Notes: a model not told the origin generated them from the sequence alone. Positions 1-8,134 are shown, counted from the first letter of the stretch. The stretch: 16,569 nt of DNA from Eubacterium sp. (GCA_017475785.1 JAFVEX010000152.1:1-16569); one strand, 5' to 3'. Numbers and translations are program-made.

Positions 1-1
1 C

Positions 2-508
2 TTTATCAGCTTTGGACCGTTCTCCGTCTCTCTCGTCCTGATTCCGATTGTCGTCGGCGCTGCGCTGTACGGTGTGGCGGCCGGCGCATGGCTGGGCTTT
101 GTCTTCGGACTGGTGGTACTCCTGTCCGGCGACGCGGCGGCTTTTCTGGCAGTTAATGTGCCCGGAACGATTCTGACCGTTCTGCTGAAAGGTACACTCG
201 CAGGACTTTGCGCTGCCGTAGTATACAGACTGTTCTCAAAAATAAACGGCTTCTTTGCCACGGTCGCCGCGGCAGTTATCTGCCCGGTCGTCAACACCGG
301 TATTTTCATCATTGGCTGCCATCTTTTCTTCATGGAAACCATCTCCGGATGGGCAGAAGCGGCCGGCTTTAAAAACGCAGGTGCCTTCATCATAGTCGGG
401 ATGATCGGACTGAACTTCGTGTTTGAGCTGCTGATCAACGTGATCCTGAGCCCGGTGATCGTCCGGATTCTGCGCATTATCAAAAAGCCATCTCAGGAAA
501 CGGCCTGA
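2..508 (+). CDS. ECF transporter S component-like membrane protein (5' truncated)
   Basis: The reading frame is open from the window edge (frame starting at base 2) to a TGA at 506-508, so the gene starts upstream. The visible part is very hydrophobic, with about five membrane spans. It has the pattern of the substrate-binding S subunits of energy-coupling factor vitamin transporters: a GPFS-type segment, a PIVVGAALYG span, a GAWLGFVFGLV stretch and then LTVLLKGTLAG. In this family the S component binds a vitamin and works with a shared EcfA/EcfT module in the membrane. The next gene on the same strand is coaX, so pantothenate is a reasonable substrate guess, but that is inference from neighbourhood. 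The C-terminus is short and basic. The family call is fairly sure; the substrate is not. Confidence 0.75.
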   Translation, partial: FISFGPFSVSLVLIPIVVGAALYGVAAGAWLGFVFGLVVLLSGDAAAFLAVNVPGTILTVLLKGTLAGLCAAVVYRLFSKINGFFATVAAAVICPVVNTGIFIIGCHLFFMETISGWAEAAGFKNAGAFIIVGMIGLNFVFELLINVILSPVIVRILRIIKKPSQETA

Positions 509-536
509 TTTTAAAAGCATCCGGCCCGGCAAAACC

Positions 537-688
537 AGCGCAGCACGGTTCCAAAACATCTGAACAGCAAAAGCAGCGCAGCACGGTTTCAAAACACCGG
601 AACAGCATAAGCAGCGCAGCACGGTTTCAAAACATCTGAACAGCAAAAGCAGCGCAGCACGATTCCAAAACATCTGACTGGCATAAGC
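537..688. repeat. Four tandem copies of a 38-bp repeat
   Basis: The sequence AGCGCAGCACG begins at 537, 575, 613 and 651, exactly 38 bp apart each time. Each unit continues as a CGGTTTCAAAACATCTG-like core and an ACAGCAAAAGC-like end with a few substitutions. The last unit is the most diverged and ends near 688; a degenerate half copy may precede the first (about 517-536). The array fills the gap between the transporter gene and coaX. An inverted repeat (ACTGGC 677-682 with GCCAGT 705-710) overlaps its right end. The length is not a multiple of three and no supported gene lies in it. Confidence 0.9.
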
Positions 689-745
689 AACATAGGGGCT
701 GCCAGCCAGTATAAAAATATTGTTTATCCGGTTCTCAGACACCAG

Positions 746-752
746 AAAGGAG
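746..752 (+). promoter_or_regulatory. Ribosome binding site fixing the coaX start
   Basis: AAAGGAG lies 6 nt before the ATG at 759. This supports that ATG over the in-frame ATG at 720, which has no comparable site. Confidence 0.8.
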
Positions 753-758
753 TCTGCC

Positions 759-1535
759 ATGATTCTTGCAATCGACATCGGCAACACGCATATGGTACTC
801 GGATGTCTGGACCAGAACAATCACGTTCAGGCCCGCTTTATCATGAGCACCAGCCGCATCGAAACCTCGGATGAATACGCCGCGGAGCTCCGGCAGGTTC
901 TGTCCCTGCGCGGCATCACGCCGGATCAGTTTGAAGGGGCAATCATCTCCTCTGTCGTACCGGCAGTCACAGCCGCCATCCAGAAAGCATTCCGCCTTCT
1001 GTCCGGGAAGGATCCTCTGGTTCTGGGCAAAGACATGCGGATTCCGCTCGAACTCGAGATGAACGGTCTTCCGGCGTCCGCGATCGCGGGCGACCTCCTT
1101 GCGACCGCAATCGCCGCAAACGCATATTACACGGTTCCGGCAGCAATCATTGATATCGGCACGGCAACCACCATCACTGTACTTAACGAAAAAGCCGCCT
1201 ATACCGGCGGCTGCATCATGCCGGGTCCCGGCACGGCTATGAAAGGTCTGGTTGAGTGCACGGCTCTGCTTCCGGCAATTGATTTTCTGGCGCCGTCTGA
1301 CGCCATTGCCAAAGACACGATTTCCGCCATGCAGAGCGGCATTATGTTTGGATCTGCCGGCGCGCTGGACGGGATTCTGGACCGCTTTGCGGACGAACTT
1401 GGCACGCCGTTCCGCACTGTTCTGGTGACGGGCGGCATGGCCACAATCATCGCGCCGCTCTGCCGGCATGAGGTGACTGTCGACCAGGATCTGCTCCTGC
1501 GCGGACTCGGGCTGATCTGGGCAGCAAATCTGTAA
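759..1535 (+). CDS. coaX: Type III pantothenate kinase
   Basis: This 258-residue protein is the usual length for CoaX, which phosphorylates pantothenate with ATP in the first step of coenzyme A synthesis in the cytoplasm. The N-terminal phosphate-binding motif DIGNT is at residues 6-10. A second ASKHA-fold motif, DIGTATTI, is at 132-139, followed by GGCIMPGPG at 150-158 and the C-terminal VTGGMA motif at 223-228. The aspartate in IAGDLLA (D112) sits where the family normally has GADR, so this segment is slightly atypical. The ATG at 759 is chosen because AAAGGAG precedes it and because the DIGNT motif then lies at the normal distance from the N-terminus. It follows an ECF-S gene on the same strand, fitting uptake plus activation of a vitamin. 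Confidence 0.95.
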   Translation: MILAIDIGNTHMVLGCLDQNNHVQARFIMSTSRIETSDEYAAELRQVLSLRGITPDQFEGAIISSVVPAVTAAIQKAFRLLSGKDPLVLGKDMRIPLELEMNGLPASAIAGDLLATAIAANAYYTVPAAIIDIGTATTITVLNEKAAYTGGCIMPGPGTAMKGLVECTALLPAIDFLAPSDAIAKDTISAMQSGIMFGSAGALDGILDRFADELGTPFRTVLVTGGMATIIAPLCRHEVTVDQDLLLRGLGLIWAANL

Positions 1536-1612
1536 ATGTATGTTTGTCGGGAGCAGCCGGGAGACGAATTTCAGCTTCCGAGGATGCCCTTGCTGAAAAG
1601 ATCGGAGAAACG

Positions 1613-1694
1613 GAGACTTAGCGTCTGTCAGCGCGCGGGCAATGAGTGGTCGCCTTTCACGAATTGGCCGCACGCCTACAGACGGTTAGTCTGC
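1613..1694. repeat. Large imperfect hairpin in a convergent intergenic gap
   Basis: The arms 1614-1628 and 1678-1692 match as an inverted repeat at 13 of 15 positions. Pairing continues inward (A1630-G1638 with C1668-T1677) with one mismatch and small bulges, giving roughly 20 or more base pairs around a loop of about 29 nt. It lies between the 3' ends of coaX and the VWA gene. No T-run follows on either strand, so it is not a standard intrinsic terminator. It may be a structured 3' UTR element or a small repeat element. Confidence 0.6.
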
Positions 1695-1761
1695 GGTTCG
1701 ATGGTCTTTTCGCGGGCAGACGAGGAAACTGAATTCGTCACCCTGCTGATCCCGACAAACT

Positions 1762-2967
1762 TCAATTTGCCCGCCGGGAGAGCAGCTGCTTCATCCCCTG
1801 CTCCAGCCCATCCACCGACAAATCATACATATCAAACAGCTCTGCCAGCTGCAGGTGCGTACGAGTCCAGTAATTGTCATATGCCGGCAGGGACTCCGGG
1901 TTCAGCCAGATCAGATGCGGAAACTGCCGTTTCATCTGGCGGAAACACTCAATTCCCGACAGGCCGTAGCTGTGCGTGCGGAAGTCGTACTGCGGGTGGT
2001 CAAGTTCATACGGATTCATCGCCGCGTCTCCGACCAGGATGACGCGGTAGCTTTTATCATATTGCGCGAGAAATTTCTCGAACTGCACCGCACTGTCAAA
2101 ATTCATGCGCGGGTCTTTGTAGATATTTGACCCGATGCAATTATGAAAATAATAGGTATGCAGCTCCTTGAAATGACGCGATGACGTGGCAGCCTGAAAG
2201 AGCTGGCTGCAGAGGCCTGCGTAGTAATCCATAGATCCTCCGCTGTCCATCAGCATCAGGACCTTGATGGTATTCCTGCGCGCCTTTTTATAGCGGACCT
2301 GCAGTGTTCCCGCGTTTTCGCAGGTGTCATGAATCGTCGCGTCGACGTCAAATTCTTCCTCATTGCTCTGCGCGGACAGATTCCGAAGCAGGCGGAACGC
2401 CATCTGGAACTGCCTGGTGTCGAGCTTATTGTCTTTTCGGAAATCACGGAACTGACGCTGACTGGCTACCGCGACAGCCGAGCGGTGACGGGACTCCCCG
2501 CCGACGCGGATTCCGCCCGGGTGCCAGCCGTTATTGCCAAACGCTGAGCGGCCCTGGGTTCCGACCCAGTAATTGCCGCCGTTGTGCTCTTCCGTCTGCT
2601 CTGCCAGCCTCTCCTCCAGCCGTTTGAGCAATTCTTCCAGACTCTCTTCCAGGACACCCAGCTTCTTCAGTTCTTCCAGCTCCCGGAACAAATTCTCAGA
2701 CGGATGATTCAGCCAGTCCATCAGCTCATCGGGTATTTCACCCTGAAACGGCACGCCCTGAAAATACTCCAGAAAAATCTGGTCAAACCGGTCGTATTCC
2801 GTCTCATTTTTGACCAGAATCGCCCGCGCGACGTGATAAAACCCTGTCAGGCTGGAGCCATGAAGCCCTTTTTCAAGTGCCTCCAGCAGAGACATCCACT
2901 CATTCGGGGCAATATCCAGGCCGCGTCTTCTCATTAAATAAAAGTAATCCGTAAACATGCGGGTCAC
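1762..2967 (-). CDS. CoxE-like VWA-domain protein
   Basis: This 401-residue protein has a helical N-terminal half (about 1-125), a Gly/Asn-rich linker (about 128-165) and a C-terminal von Willebrand A domain. The metal-site motif is DSGGS at residues 241-245, so the middle position is Gly rather than the usual Ser; this DxGGS form is familiar in CoxE-like VWA proteins. VGDAAMNPYEL near 312-322 supplies a later conserved aspartate. Such proteins act with MoxR ATPases, thought to remodel or insert metal into client proteins; the client here is unknown. The start is GTG at 2967, overlapping the upstream stop by 4 bp (GTGA), so translation is probably coupled. An ATG at 2958 is an alternative start. 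The pair is not next to CO dehydrogenase genes in this window. Confidence 0.9.
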   Translation of the reverse strand: MTRMFTDYFYLMRRRGLDIAPNEWMSLLEALEKGLHGSSLTGFYHVARAILVKNETEYDRFDQIFLEYFQGVPFQGEIPDELMDWLNHPSENLFRELEELKKLGVLEESLEELLKRLEERLAEQTEEHNGGNYWVGTQGRSAFGNNGWHPGGIRVGGESRHRSAVAVASQRQFRDFRKDNKLDTRQFQMAFRLLRNLSAQSNEEEFDVDATIHDTCENAGTLQVRYKKARRNTIKVLMLMDSGGSMDYYAGLCSQLFQAATSSRHFKELHTYYFHNCIGSNIYKDPRMNFDSAVQFEKFLAQYDKSYRVILVGDAAMNPYELDHPQYDFRTHSYGLSGIECFRQMKRQFPHLIWLNPESLPAYDNYWTRTHLQLAELFDMYDLSVDGLEQGMKQLLSRRAN

Positions 2968-3782
2968 CGTCTGATGTGCCGGTTCAGCACTTCCAGATCC
3001 TTGTCCTTCTTGAGCAGGACGCCGGCAAGCGGAATTGTGCTGGTAATCTTTTTCGGATTGACGCCGCCCACAGTCAGCGCGCGCAGCCAGTCGATCAATT
3101 CTGACGTACTCGGTTTTTTCTCGATTCCGCGCATCTGACGCACCTGGTAAAATGCCGCGATTGCCTGAGATACAAGCTTTTCATCAAGCCGGTCAAAGTG
3201 CACGCGGATAATGTCCTCCATCTGCTCCGGATCCGGAAATTCAATGTAGTGGAAAATGCAGCGGCGCAGGAAAGCGTCCGGCAGTTCTTTTTCCGCATTT
3301 GACGTAATGATTACGATGGGGCGCTGCTTCGCCCGGATCGTCTCTTTCGTCTCAGGGATATAAAATTCCATCTGGTCAAGCTCCCAGAGCAGGTCATTCG
3401 GAAATTCCAGGTCTGCCTTATCGATCTCATCAATCAGCAGCACAACCTGCTCGTCAGACTGGAAGGCCTCTCCCAGCTTTCCAAACTTGATATAAGAGGC
3501 AATGTCGTCCACTCCCGCGTTGCCAAACTGGCTGTCATACAAACGCTGCACGACGTCGTAGACGTAAAGGCCGTCCTGTGCCTTCGTCGTGGACTTAATG
3601 TTCCAGATGATCAGTTTTTTACCAAGTGTATCCGCAACAGCCTGCGCCAGCATAGTCTTCCCGGTACCCGGTTCGCCCTTGACCAGAAGCGGCTTCTGGA
3701 GCGCAATCGCGATGTTGACGGTATTCATCAGTTCCGGCGACGCAACATAATGTGCGTCACGAGTAAAGGAAAGTTGTTTCAT
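2964..3782 (-). CDS. MoxR-family AAA+ ATPase
   Basis: The protein has 272 residues. Walker A is GEPGTGKT (36-43) and Walker B is VVLLIDEID (113-121). Sensor 1 is the Asn in IITSNAE (N162), and the arginine-finger region is FLRRC (171-175). The C-terminal lid helices are present, so the ATPase looks complete. MoxR proteins are cytoplasmic chaperone-like ATPases nearly always paired with VWA proteins, as here. The ATG at 3782 is preceded by GAAAGGGA. A sigma-A promoter lies at 3865-3893, and a 24-bp dyad sits in the presumed 5' UTR. It is first in a two-gene operon with the overlapping VWA gene. Confidence 0.92.
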   Translation of the reverse strand: MKQLSFTRDAHYVASPELMNTVNIAIALQKPLLVKGEPGTGKTMLAQAVADTLGKKLIIWNIKSTTKAQDGLYVYDVVQRLYDSQFGNAGVDDIASYIKFGKLGEAFQSDEQVVLLIDEIDKADLEFPNDLLWELDQMEFYIPETKETIRAKQRPIVIITSNAEKELPDAFLRRCIFHYIEFPDPEQMEDIIRVHFDRLDEKLVSQAIAAFYQVRQMRGIEKKPSTSELIDWLRALTVGGVNPKKITSTIPLAGVLLKKDKDLEVLNRHIRR

Positions 3783-3818
3783 GTCCGTCCCTTTCTGCTG
3801 TTTTCAATCTTTGACGCA

Positions 3819-3842
3819 GAATTACGCGCTATTGCGCAATTC
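3819..3842. promoter_or_regulatory. Dyad in the MoxR 5' UTR
   Basis: GAATT-A-CGC and GCG-C-AATTC form an inverted repeat around a short centre, between the promoter and the ATG of the MoxR gene. It could be an operator or an RNA hairpin. No binding protein can be assigned. Confidence 0.4.
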
Positions 3843-3864
3843 CGCAGCAAAAGTCAACTTCCTT

Positions 3865-3893
3865 ATTATAGCGAAAATAACTATTTCCATCAA
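3865..3893 (-). promoter_or_regulatory. Sigma-A promoter for the MoxR-VWA operon
   Basis: On the minus strand a TTGATG -35 box (3888-3893) and a TATAAT -10 box (3865-3870) are separated by exactly 17 nt. It starts transcription about 75 nt upstream of the MoxR ATG. Confidence 0.8.
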
Positions 3894-3914
3894 CATCTTT
3901 GACCGCGCGTACAG

Positions 3915-4352
3915 TTAAGACACACAATTACGACGTTCTTTTCGTTTTATGACGTCTGCAGCATACAAAATCACGCCTGCCGCAAGCAGGATCAGTCCTC
4001 CCGCCATCAGCCACATCTGATAGTCTGAGGAAGTCCCCGCAATCTCAAAAATACCCCGCAGAAGGCTGGAAAGCGTGACGGCAGCTACCCCCGCACGGTA
4101 AAGATCTCCTGTCAAAAGAGAAGGCTCTGCCATGCCGGACCGCAGCCACAGCACAAGCGCGGGAAAAAGACCCAGCACAAGCGGCCACGCAAATAAGAAG
4201 GTCATATAAGGGGAGCGGACATCGTGTGAAAACCGGTCATATACCAGAAAAATCAGTGCGCAAAACGCTGTCACTCCACCGTAAACCAGAACTCTCCGCA
4301 GTCTGTTTTCCGTTTTGGAATCAGATGAATATTCAGATGTATACAATATCAC
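3915..4352 (-). CDS. Small four-span membrane protein, function unknown
   Basis: I do not recognise a named family. The 145-residue protein has a hydrophilic N-terminus (1-19), four likely membrane spans (about 20-38, 50-70, 84-104 and 111-132) and a basic tail (KRKERR), which suggests the C-terminus is cytoplasmic. The start is GTG at 4352, inside the 3' end of the upstream phosphodiester glycosidase gene (20-bp overlap), with an AGAGAGGAAGG ribosome site just before it. The overlap argues for translational coupling and for a shared role with the envelope glycosidase and glycosyltransferase. No terminator is evident after the stop. Confidence 0.75.
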   Translation of the reverse strand: MILYTSEYSSDSKTENRLRRVLVYGGVTAFCALIFLVYDRFSHDVRSPYMTFLFAWPLVLGLFPALVLWLRSGMAEPSLLTGDLYRAGVAAVTLSSLLRGIFEIAGTSSDYQMWLMAGGLILLAAGVILYAADVIKRKERRNCVS

Positions 4353-5676
4353 TCACCTTCCTCTCTTTGATATTCCTTCCGCCCGAGGTCGGATTATTAA
4401 CAACCCTGCCGTTGAACCACATCGTACTCGATCCGCCGCCGTCCAGATTATAGGCGGTCGTGCAGCCCTGCTCCTGCATGACCTCCGCCAGCTCTGCCAG
4501 AGAGAGGCCTGCACTCTCACTTGTTCTTCCGTCAGAGACCACCATAATATAATGTCCCGGTTCCACCATGCCGATTGCCGTGCGCGGGTTGCTGTTCATG
4601 GACTGATCCACTTCGTCCCCGGGAGAAACCGTCACCTCTCCATCCTTTATCAACCCGGGGCCAAACGAGTAAATCTGCACAGCGCCCGCGCTCTGCAGCT
4701 CCGCGGCTGAAACCTGTGATTCATCAATAATCTCCATTCTTCCGTCACTGTAAACGACGAGATCCTCATTGCCGCTGCCGCTTCGCGGGGTGTCCCTGTA
4801 AAGATAGCCGTTCCGCATCACATATCCGCTGTCACGAAACCCGTAGTAATCACCGTTTACAGCAAGCACCGCCCCGGCAGACTCCGCGATTTCTGACGTC
4901 TTCTGGCTGATATTTCTTCCAAAGCTCCCGTTGGCCAGACCCGAAAGCAGCGCAGATGGATCGTCGAGCACAATGTCTGCAATGTACACTTCTGTGTCGC
5001 TGACCCGCTCCTGCTTCAGCGTGATGGAAACACCGTCCGCCGTATAACTGTCCACCGTATAACCATCCGCCGTATAACTGTCCGCCGCAGAAGCAGTCGC
5101 TCCGCTTACGACATCTGCGCTACCTTCGTTCTTAGAACTGTCTGACGCATCCGTACTTCCTGCGTTCCCTGAACTATCTGTGTTATCTGTACTTCCTGCG
5201 TTCCCAGACTCTTTCGTTCCGTCCATGCTGTCAGCGCCCTGGGCGTCTTCCTCCGTCGATCTTTTTTTGTGCCTCTTCTTTCCATGCTCCGGAGCACCTG
5301 CTCTGCCTTTTCCTTTGCCCGAATTCTGTGCCGCGTCCTGATTCTTACTGTTGTTCTCAATCTGGTTTTGATCCCGGCTTTGGTTTTGATCCTGGCTCTG
5401 GTTTTGATCCCGGCTTTCATTCTGCTCTGCATTCAATTCATTCTCTGCGGCCGCGTCCTGGCCGGAATCCTGACTGTCCGGTTCTTCTCCGGCAGCTGAC
5501 TTGTACGCGTCGCCCGCCGCCTGCACTTCTTCCACTGTCACAATGTCTCGCGGAATGACGAATGCGTCCAGCAGGGAAAACACCGTGTAACCTGTCAGCA
5601 CTGCTCCCAGAATTACCGGGCGCAGCCGCAGCCGTTTTGATTTCTTGTGCACATCTTCTCTATTTTGATCTTCCAT
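4333..5676 (-). CDS. Membrane-anchored phosphodiester glycosidase (NAGPA/DUF2233 domain)
   Basis: The 447-residue protein has a basic N-terminus and one membrane span (about 20-41), then a long disordered linker (about 60-215) and a C-terminal NAGPA-type domain (about 215-447). The linker has short repeats: DQNQS units near 90-104, GNAGSTD units near 158-176 and YTADG/YTVDS units near 200-215. The domain has VNGDYYGFR (273-281), SFGPGLIKDGEV (337-348), NPRTAIGM (363-370) and the hallmark NLDGGGSSTM (410-419). The family cleaves sugar phosphodiesters, and in Gram-positives such proteins usually act on envelope glycans outside the cell; the substrate here is unknown. The ATG at 5676 is preferred over one at 5700 because AGGAG lies 6 nt upstream of it. 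It sits 81 bp behind the GT2-GtrA gene in the same direction. Confidence 0.88.
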   Translation of the reverse strand: MEDQNREDVHKKSKRLRLRPVILGAVLTGYTVFSLLDAFVIPRDIVTVEEVQAAGDAYKSAAGEEPDSQDSGQDAAAENELNAEQNESRDQNQSQDQNQSRDQNQIENNSKNQDAAQNSGKGKGRAGAPEHGKKRHKKRSTEEDAQGADSMDGTKESGNAGSTDNTDSSGNAGSTDASDSSKNEGSADVVSGATASAADSYTADGYTVDSYTADGVSITLKQERVSDTEVYIADIVLDDPSALLSGLANGSFGRNISQKTSEIAESAGAVLAVNGDYYGFRDSGYVMRNGYLYRDTPRSGSGNEDLVVYSDGRMEIIDESQVSAAELQSAGAVQIYSFGPGLIKDGEVTVSPGDEVDQSMNSNPRTAIGMVEPGHYIMVVSDGRTSESAGLSLAELAEVMQEQGCTTAYNLDGGGSSTMWFNGRVVNNPTSGGRNIKERKVSDIVYI

Positions 5677-5757
5677 TTTATTCTCCTGATAAAAATCCAT
5701 GGGCGGATGATATTCTCCCGCTTCCTATCCTTGATGCTGTTTTACCTTGATGATGTT

Positions 5758-6894
5758 TTAAAATGATTGAACCTGCGCGATACGATTCCGGCTTTTACGG
5801 CGGGCTGGTTTTTCCGAAAACACCCACCTCTGCTGTACAGCGTAGCTGATAAAAAAGAGGCCCGTATCCGCAATCATTTTTCCCGCGACCGATGGCAGGA
5901 AAAACGAAAAAAGTGTCGCGAGGCCTGCGCTGGAAATCATCTGAACAAGAAAGAGTATCCCGTACCGGATCATCTCCCGCCGGCCAGACGCGCGGCTCTG
6001 AAAGCTCCAGTATTTATTCATAAAAAAGTTGACCAGCCCGGAGCCGATTCGCGCGAAAACCGTCGCCCACAGAATGACAGCTCCTCCTGCTGCAAACTGC
6101 GCGGCAAACGTACTGCCCGCTGCCTGCCGCGCGGCGCCCGCGTCCCAGCTGCCGGTCAGCAGATAGAGAATCATCGCGAACAGCGCCACATCACAGACAG
6201 CGCCCGAGAGCGACGACACAAGAAAGCGAAGCGGCCGCTGATAAATAAGAAGCGAATCCCTTAACGGCCTGAAATGCGAGCTGCTGTTTCCATCTTCGTA
6301 AACGGTCCGGATCGGAACATGTACAAAAGGCACTGTCCGCGCGGCGTCCATCAGAAAATTCATCTCATAGTCATACCGGTTTCCGCGCGTCTCACAGGCA
6401 AGAGGCGCCAGACACTGCGGGATTCCCCGCAGTCCTGTCTGCGTGTCCGGACAGGCAACACCCGTCGTCAGGCGAAACACTTTTTCGGTAATCCGGTTTC
6501 CAATCATACTCTTTTTGGGGACATCAGCGCCAGAAAATTCCCGCATTCCCAGAACAAGCGATCCCGGATGGCGATCCATTTCCTCTGCCACACGGGCGAT
6601 ATCCTCCGGCAAATGCTGCCCATCCGCGTCCGCCGTTATAAAAGACACCTCTCCATACGCCCCTCTCGCGGCGTGAAATGCCGTGCGGAGCGCCGCGCCT
6701 TTCCCCTGATTTTCCGCATGGCGAAGCACAATGCATCCGAGTTCCCGCGCCCTGGAAAAAAGCGGCTGGCACAGCGTCCCGCTCCCGTCATCGACCACCA
6801 CAATCCTGTCCATTCCCAGCTTTTTCAGTTCTTCTATTAAACAAATCATTTTTTCATCCGGATTCAGTGCCGGAATCAAAACCACCTGATTCAT
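5758..6894 (-). CDS. GT2 glycosyltransferase fused to GtrA-like membrane domain
   Basis: The 378-residue protein starts with a family 2 glycosyltransferase domain (about 1-215). It has a nucleotide-binding VVVDDGS (32-38), an ENQGKGAALR segment (61-70) and the metal-binding DADGQH (89-94). These resemble dolichol-phosphate or undecaprenyl-phosphate sugar transferases. The C-terminal part (about 222-362) is a GtrA-like domain with four membrane spans, including the typical GSGLVNFFMNKYWSF segment near 284-298. Such fusions probably load a sugar onto a lipid carrier and help flip it for envelope decoration. The ATG at 6894 is chosen because AGGAGG (6903-6908) lies 8 nt upstream; a GTG at 6903 overlaps that ribosome site and is unlikely. 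It is first in a cluster with the glycosidase and the small membrane protein. Confidence 0.9.
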   Translation of the reverse strand: MNQVVLIPALNPDEKMICLIEELKKLGMDRIVVVDDGSGTLCQPLFSRARELGCIVLRHAENQGKGAALRTAFHAARGAYGEVSFITADADGQHLPEDIARVAEEMDRHPGSLVLGMREFSGADVPKKSMIGNRITEKVFRLTTGVACPDTQTGLRGIPQCLAPLACETRGNRYDYEMNFLMDAARTVPFVHVPIRTVYEDGNSSSHFRPLRDSLLIYQRPLRFLVSSLSGAVCDVALFAMILYLLTGSWDAGAARQAAGSTFAAQFAAGGAVILWATVFARIGSGLVNFFMNKYWSFQSRASGRREMIRYGILFLVQMISSAGLATLFSFFLPSVAGKMIADTGLFFISYAVQQRWVFSEKPARRKSRNRIAQVQSF

Positions 6895-6908
6895 ACACTT
6901 CACCTCCT

Positions 6909-7165
6909 GCCGCTTATGTTACAAAAGGAACCTAAACTCTACTTTAAAGAGTTCTGATTGTTCTGATCTGATTTTCTCCGTCCTTTCCCGAGGTCGTTCT
7001 GGACATTCAACCTGTACAGCGCTACACTAAAAGTGCTTCTGAGTGGCCTGTATCGGCATTTGTCCTTTTGAGGCAATCGAGTTCGGAGACATCACACAAA
7101 AGAAATGGAAATACAATTTTCAGAAATTCATGAAATCGATCCATCAAAACCAAATGGAATCATGA
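6909..7165. other. Divergent intergenic region
   Basis: About 290 bp separate the start of the GT2-GtrA gene from the next gene on the plus strand. I see no supported ORF or tRNA. The only clear element is the plus-strand -10 box at its right end. No convincing -35/-10 pair for the minus-strand cluster was found by eye, although one must be nearby. Confidence 0.5.
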
Positions 7166-7171
7166 TATAAT
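7163..7171 (+). promoter_or_regulatory. Extended -10 promoter for the 7202-10886 gene run
   Basis: TGATATAAT combines a perfect -10 hexamer (7166-7171) with the upstream TG of an extended -10. The -35 region (near 7143-7148) is poor, which is normal for extended -10 promoters. The ATG at 7202 lies 30 nt downstream, with AAAGGAGG at 7187-7193. Confidence 0.65.
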
Positions 7172-7201
7172 AAACGTGCTATGTGAAAGGAGGCTGTGCA
7201 T

Positions 7202-8113
7202 ATGGAACAGAAAATTTTTACCAATGACATCATCATTTCCTGGCTGCAGTATTTCATGCAGAATACGACGATTGATCTTGAGCGCGTCAAAATGCTGGAT
7301 ATCACGCGCAAGAACAAGAACGTCATTCCAACCGTCGAAGCGAATAAAGCAACACTTGTTTTCACAGAGGCAGGCGACGCGGACATTTTCTACCGAATGT
7401 GGAACGCCGGGCTCGGCGAGTGTGAGGTCTGGTACAATGAGGGCTCCGATCCGTCCGGTCCGATCAAGCACGATCTGCTCAAGGACATGATTGACCGCGG
7501 CATCAATGCGTCCGCGGGCATGCTGATATTCAACGAAAACGCGCGTAATACCTACAAAATCGGCATGGACAACGACAATTTCCGCCGGGGCTCCGTCCGG
7601 TATGTCGGCAGCGAGATCCGCTCTGTAATCCTCAACAAGATGCAGGTCGGACAGCAGGACGAAATCTGCGTTATCAGCGGCGAGAGCATCGCGATTGAGG
7701 CTGCCCTGATCGCGACAGAGGGCACCATTATCGCCGTGGAGTACAACAGAGATGACCGCAACACGATGGAGGAAAACATCGAGCATTTTGGCCTGCACAA
7801 CATTGAAGTCATCGACCACGTCGACGAGGAAAGTCTGCAGAGCTGCCCCGTTCCGTCCCTTGTATTCCTGGTCGCCTCCGCCAGCATGGAGCAGGAGCTC
7901 GATCTTCTGACAAAGCTGAATCCGAATATCAACGTCGTAATTTATACACTTGATTTCGGCGTCGCCGCAAACATCGACACCGTTTTTGAGAAATACGGCA
8001 TTCAGGACAAGGAAGTAATCCAGATCTCTGTCTCCAAGCTGAACGCGAAAAACGCGTTTGAGCAGCAGCCCGCTCCATGGATCATCTCGGGCAAAGCGGC
8101 GCGCGCCCTGTAA
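7202..8113 (+). CDS. CbiT/CobL-like methyltransferase-fold protein, role unknown
   Basis: The 303-residue protein resembles precorrin-6Y methyltransferases of the CbiE-CbiT (CobL) type. GMDNDNF (121-127) matches the GIPDEEF-like segment of that family, and SEIRSVILNKM (137-147) matches its TKREVRA..LSKL segment. The Rossmann strand and loop follow at VISGESIAIEAAL (157-169), then AVEYNRDD (178-185). The normal glycine-rich SAM loop (GxGxG) is degenerate here (SGES), so SAM binding or catalysis is doubtful. No other cobalamin gene is nearby, which argues against a routine B12 role. The ATG at 7202 lies 8 nt after AAAGGAGG; a GTG at 7196 is too close. It is first in a run with the RNase, inhibitor and LuxR genes. 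The fold call is moderate and the function unknown. Confidence 0.6.
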   Translation: MEQKIFTNDIIISWLQYFMQNTTIDLERVKMLDITRKNKNVIPTVEANKATLVFTEAGDADIFYRMWNAGLGECEVWYNEGSDPSGPIKHDLLKDMIDRGINASAGMLIFNENARNTYKIGMDNDNFRRGSVRYVGSEIRSVILNKMQVGQQDEICVISGESIAIEAALIATEGTIIAVEYNRDDRNTMEENIEHFGLHNIEVIDHVDEESLQSCPVPSLVFLVASASMEQELDLLTKLNPNINVVIYTLDFGVAANIDTVFEKYGIQDKEVIQISVSKLNAKNAFEQQPAPWIISGKAARAL

Positions 8114-8134
8114 CGTGCCCTGTAATAAATAAAA

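Noticed and set aside
236..820. Minus-strand ORF over the transporter gene and 38-bp repeats
   Set aside because: It is a shadow: it overlaps two better genes and its repeated residues come from the non-coding tandem repeats.
1613..1694. Intrinsic terminator for coaX
   Set aside because: The stem is long and bulged with a large loop, and no T-run follows on either strand.
1536..2042. Plus-strand ORF after coaX
   Set aside because: It has no ribosome site, overlaps the well-supported VWA gene on the opposite strand and has a low-complexity, Pro/Ala/Ser-rich product.
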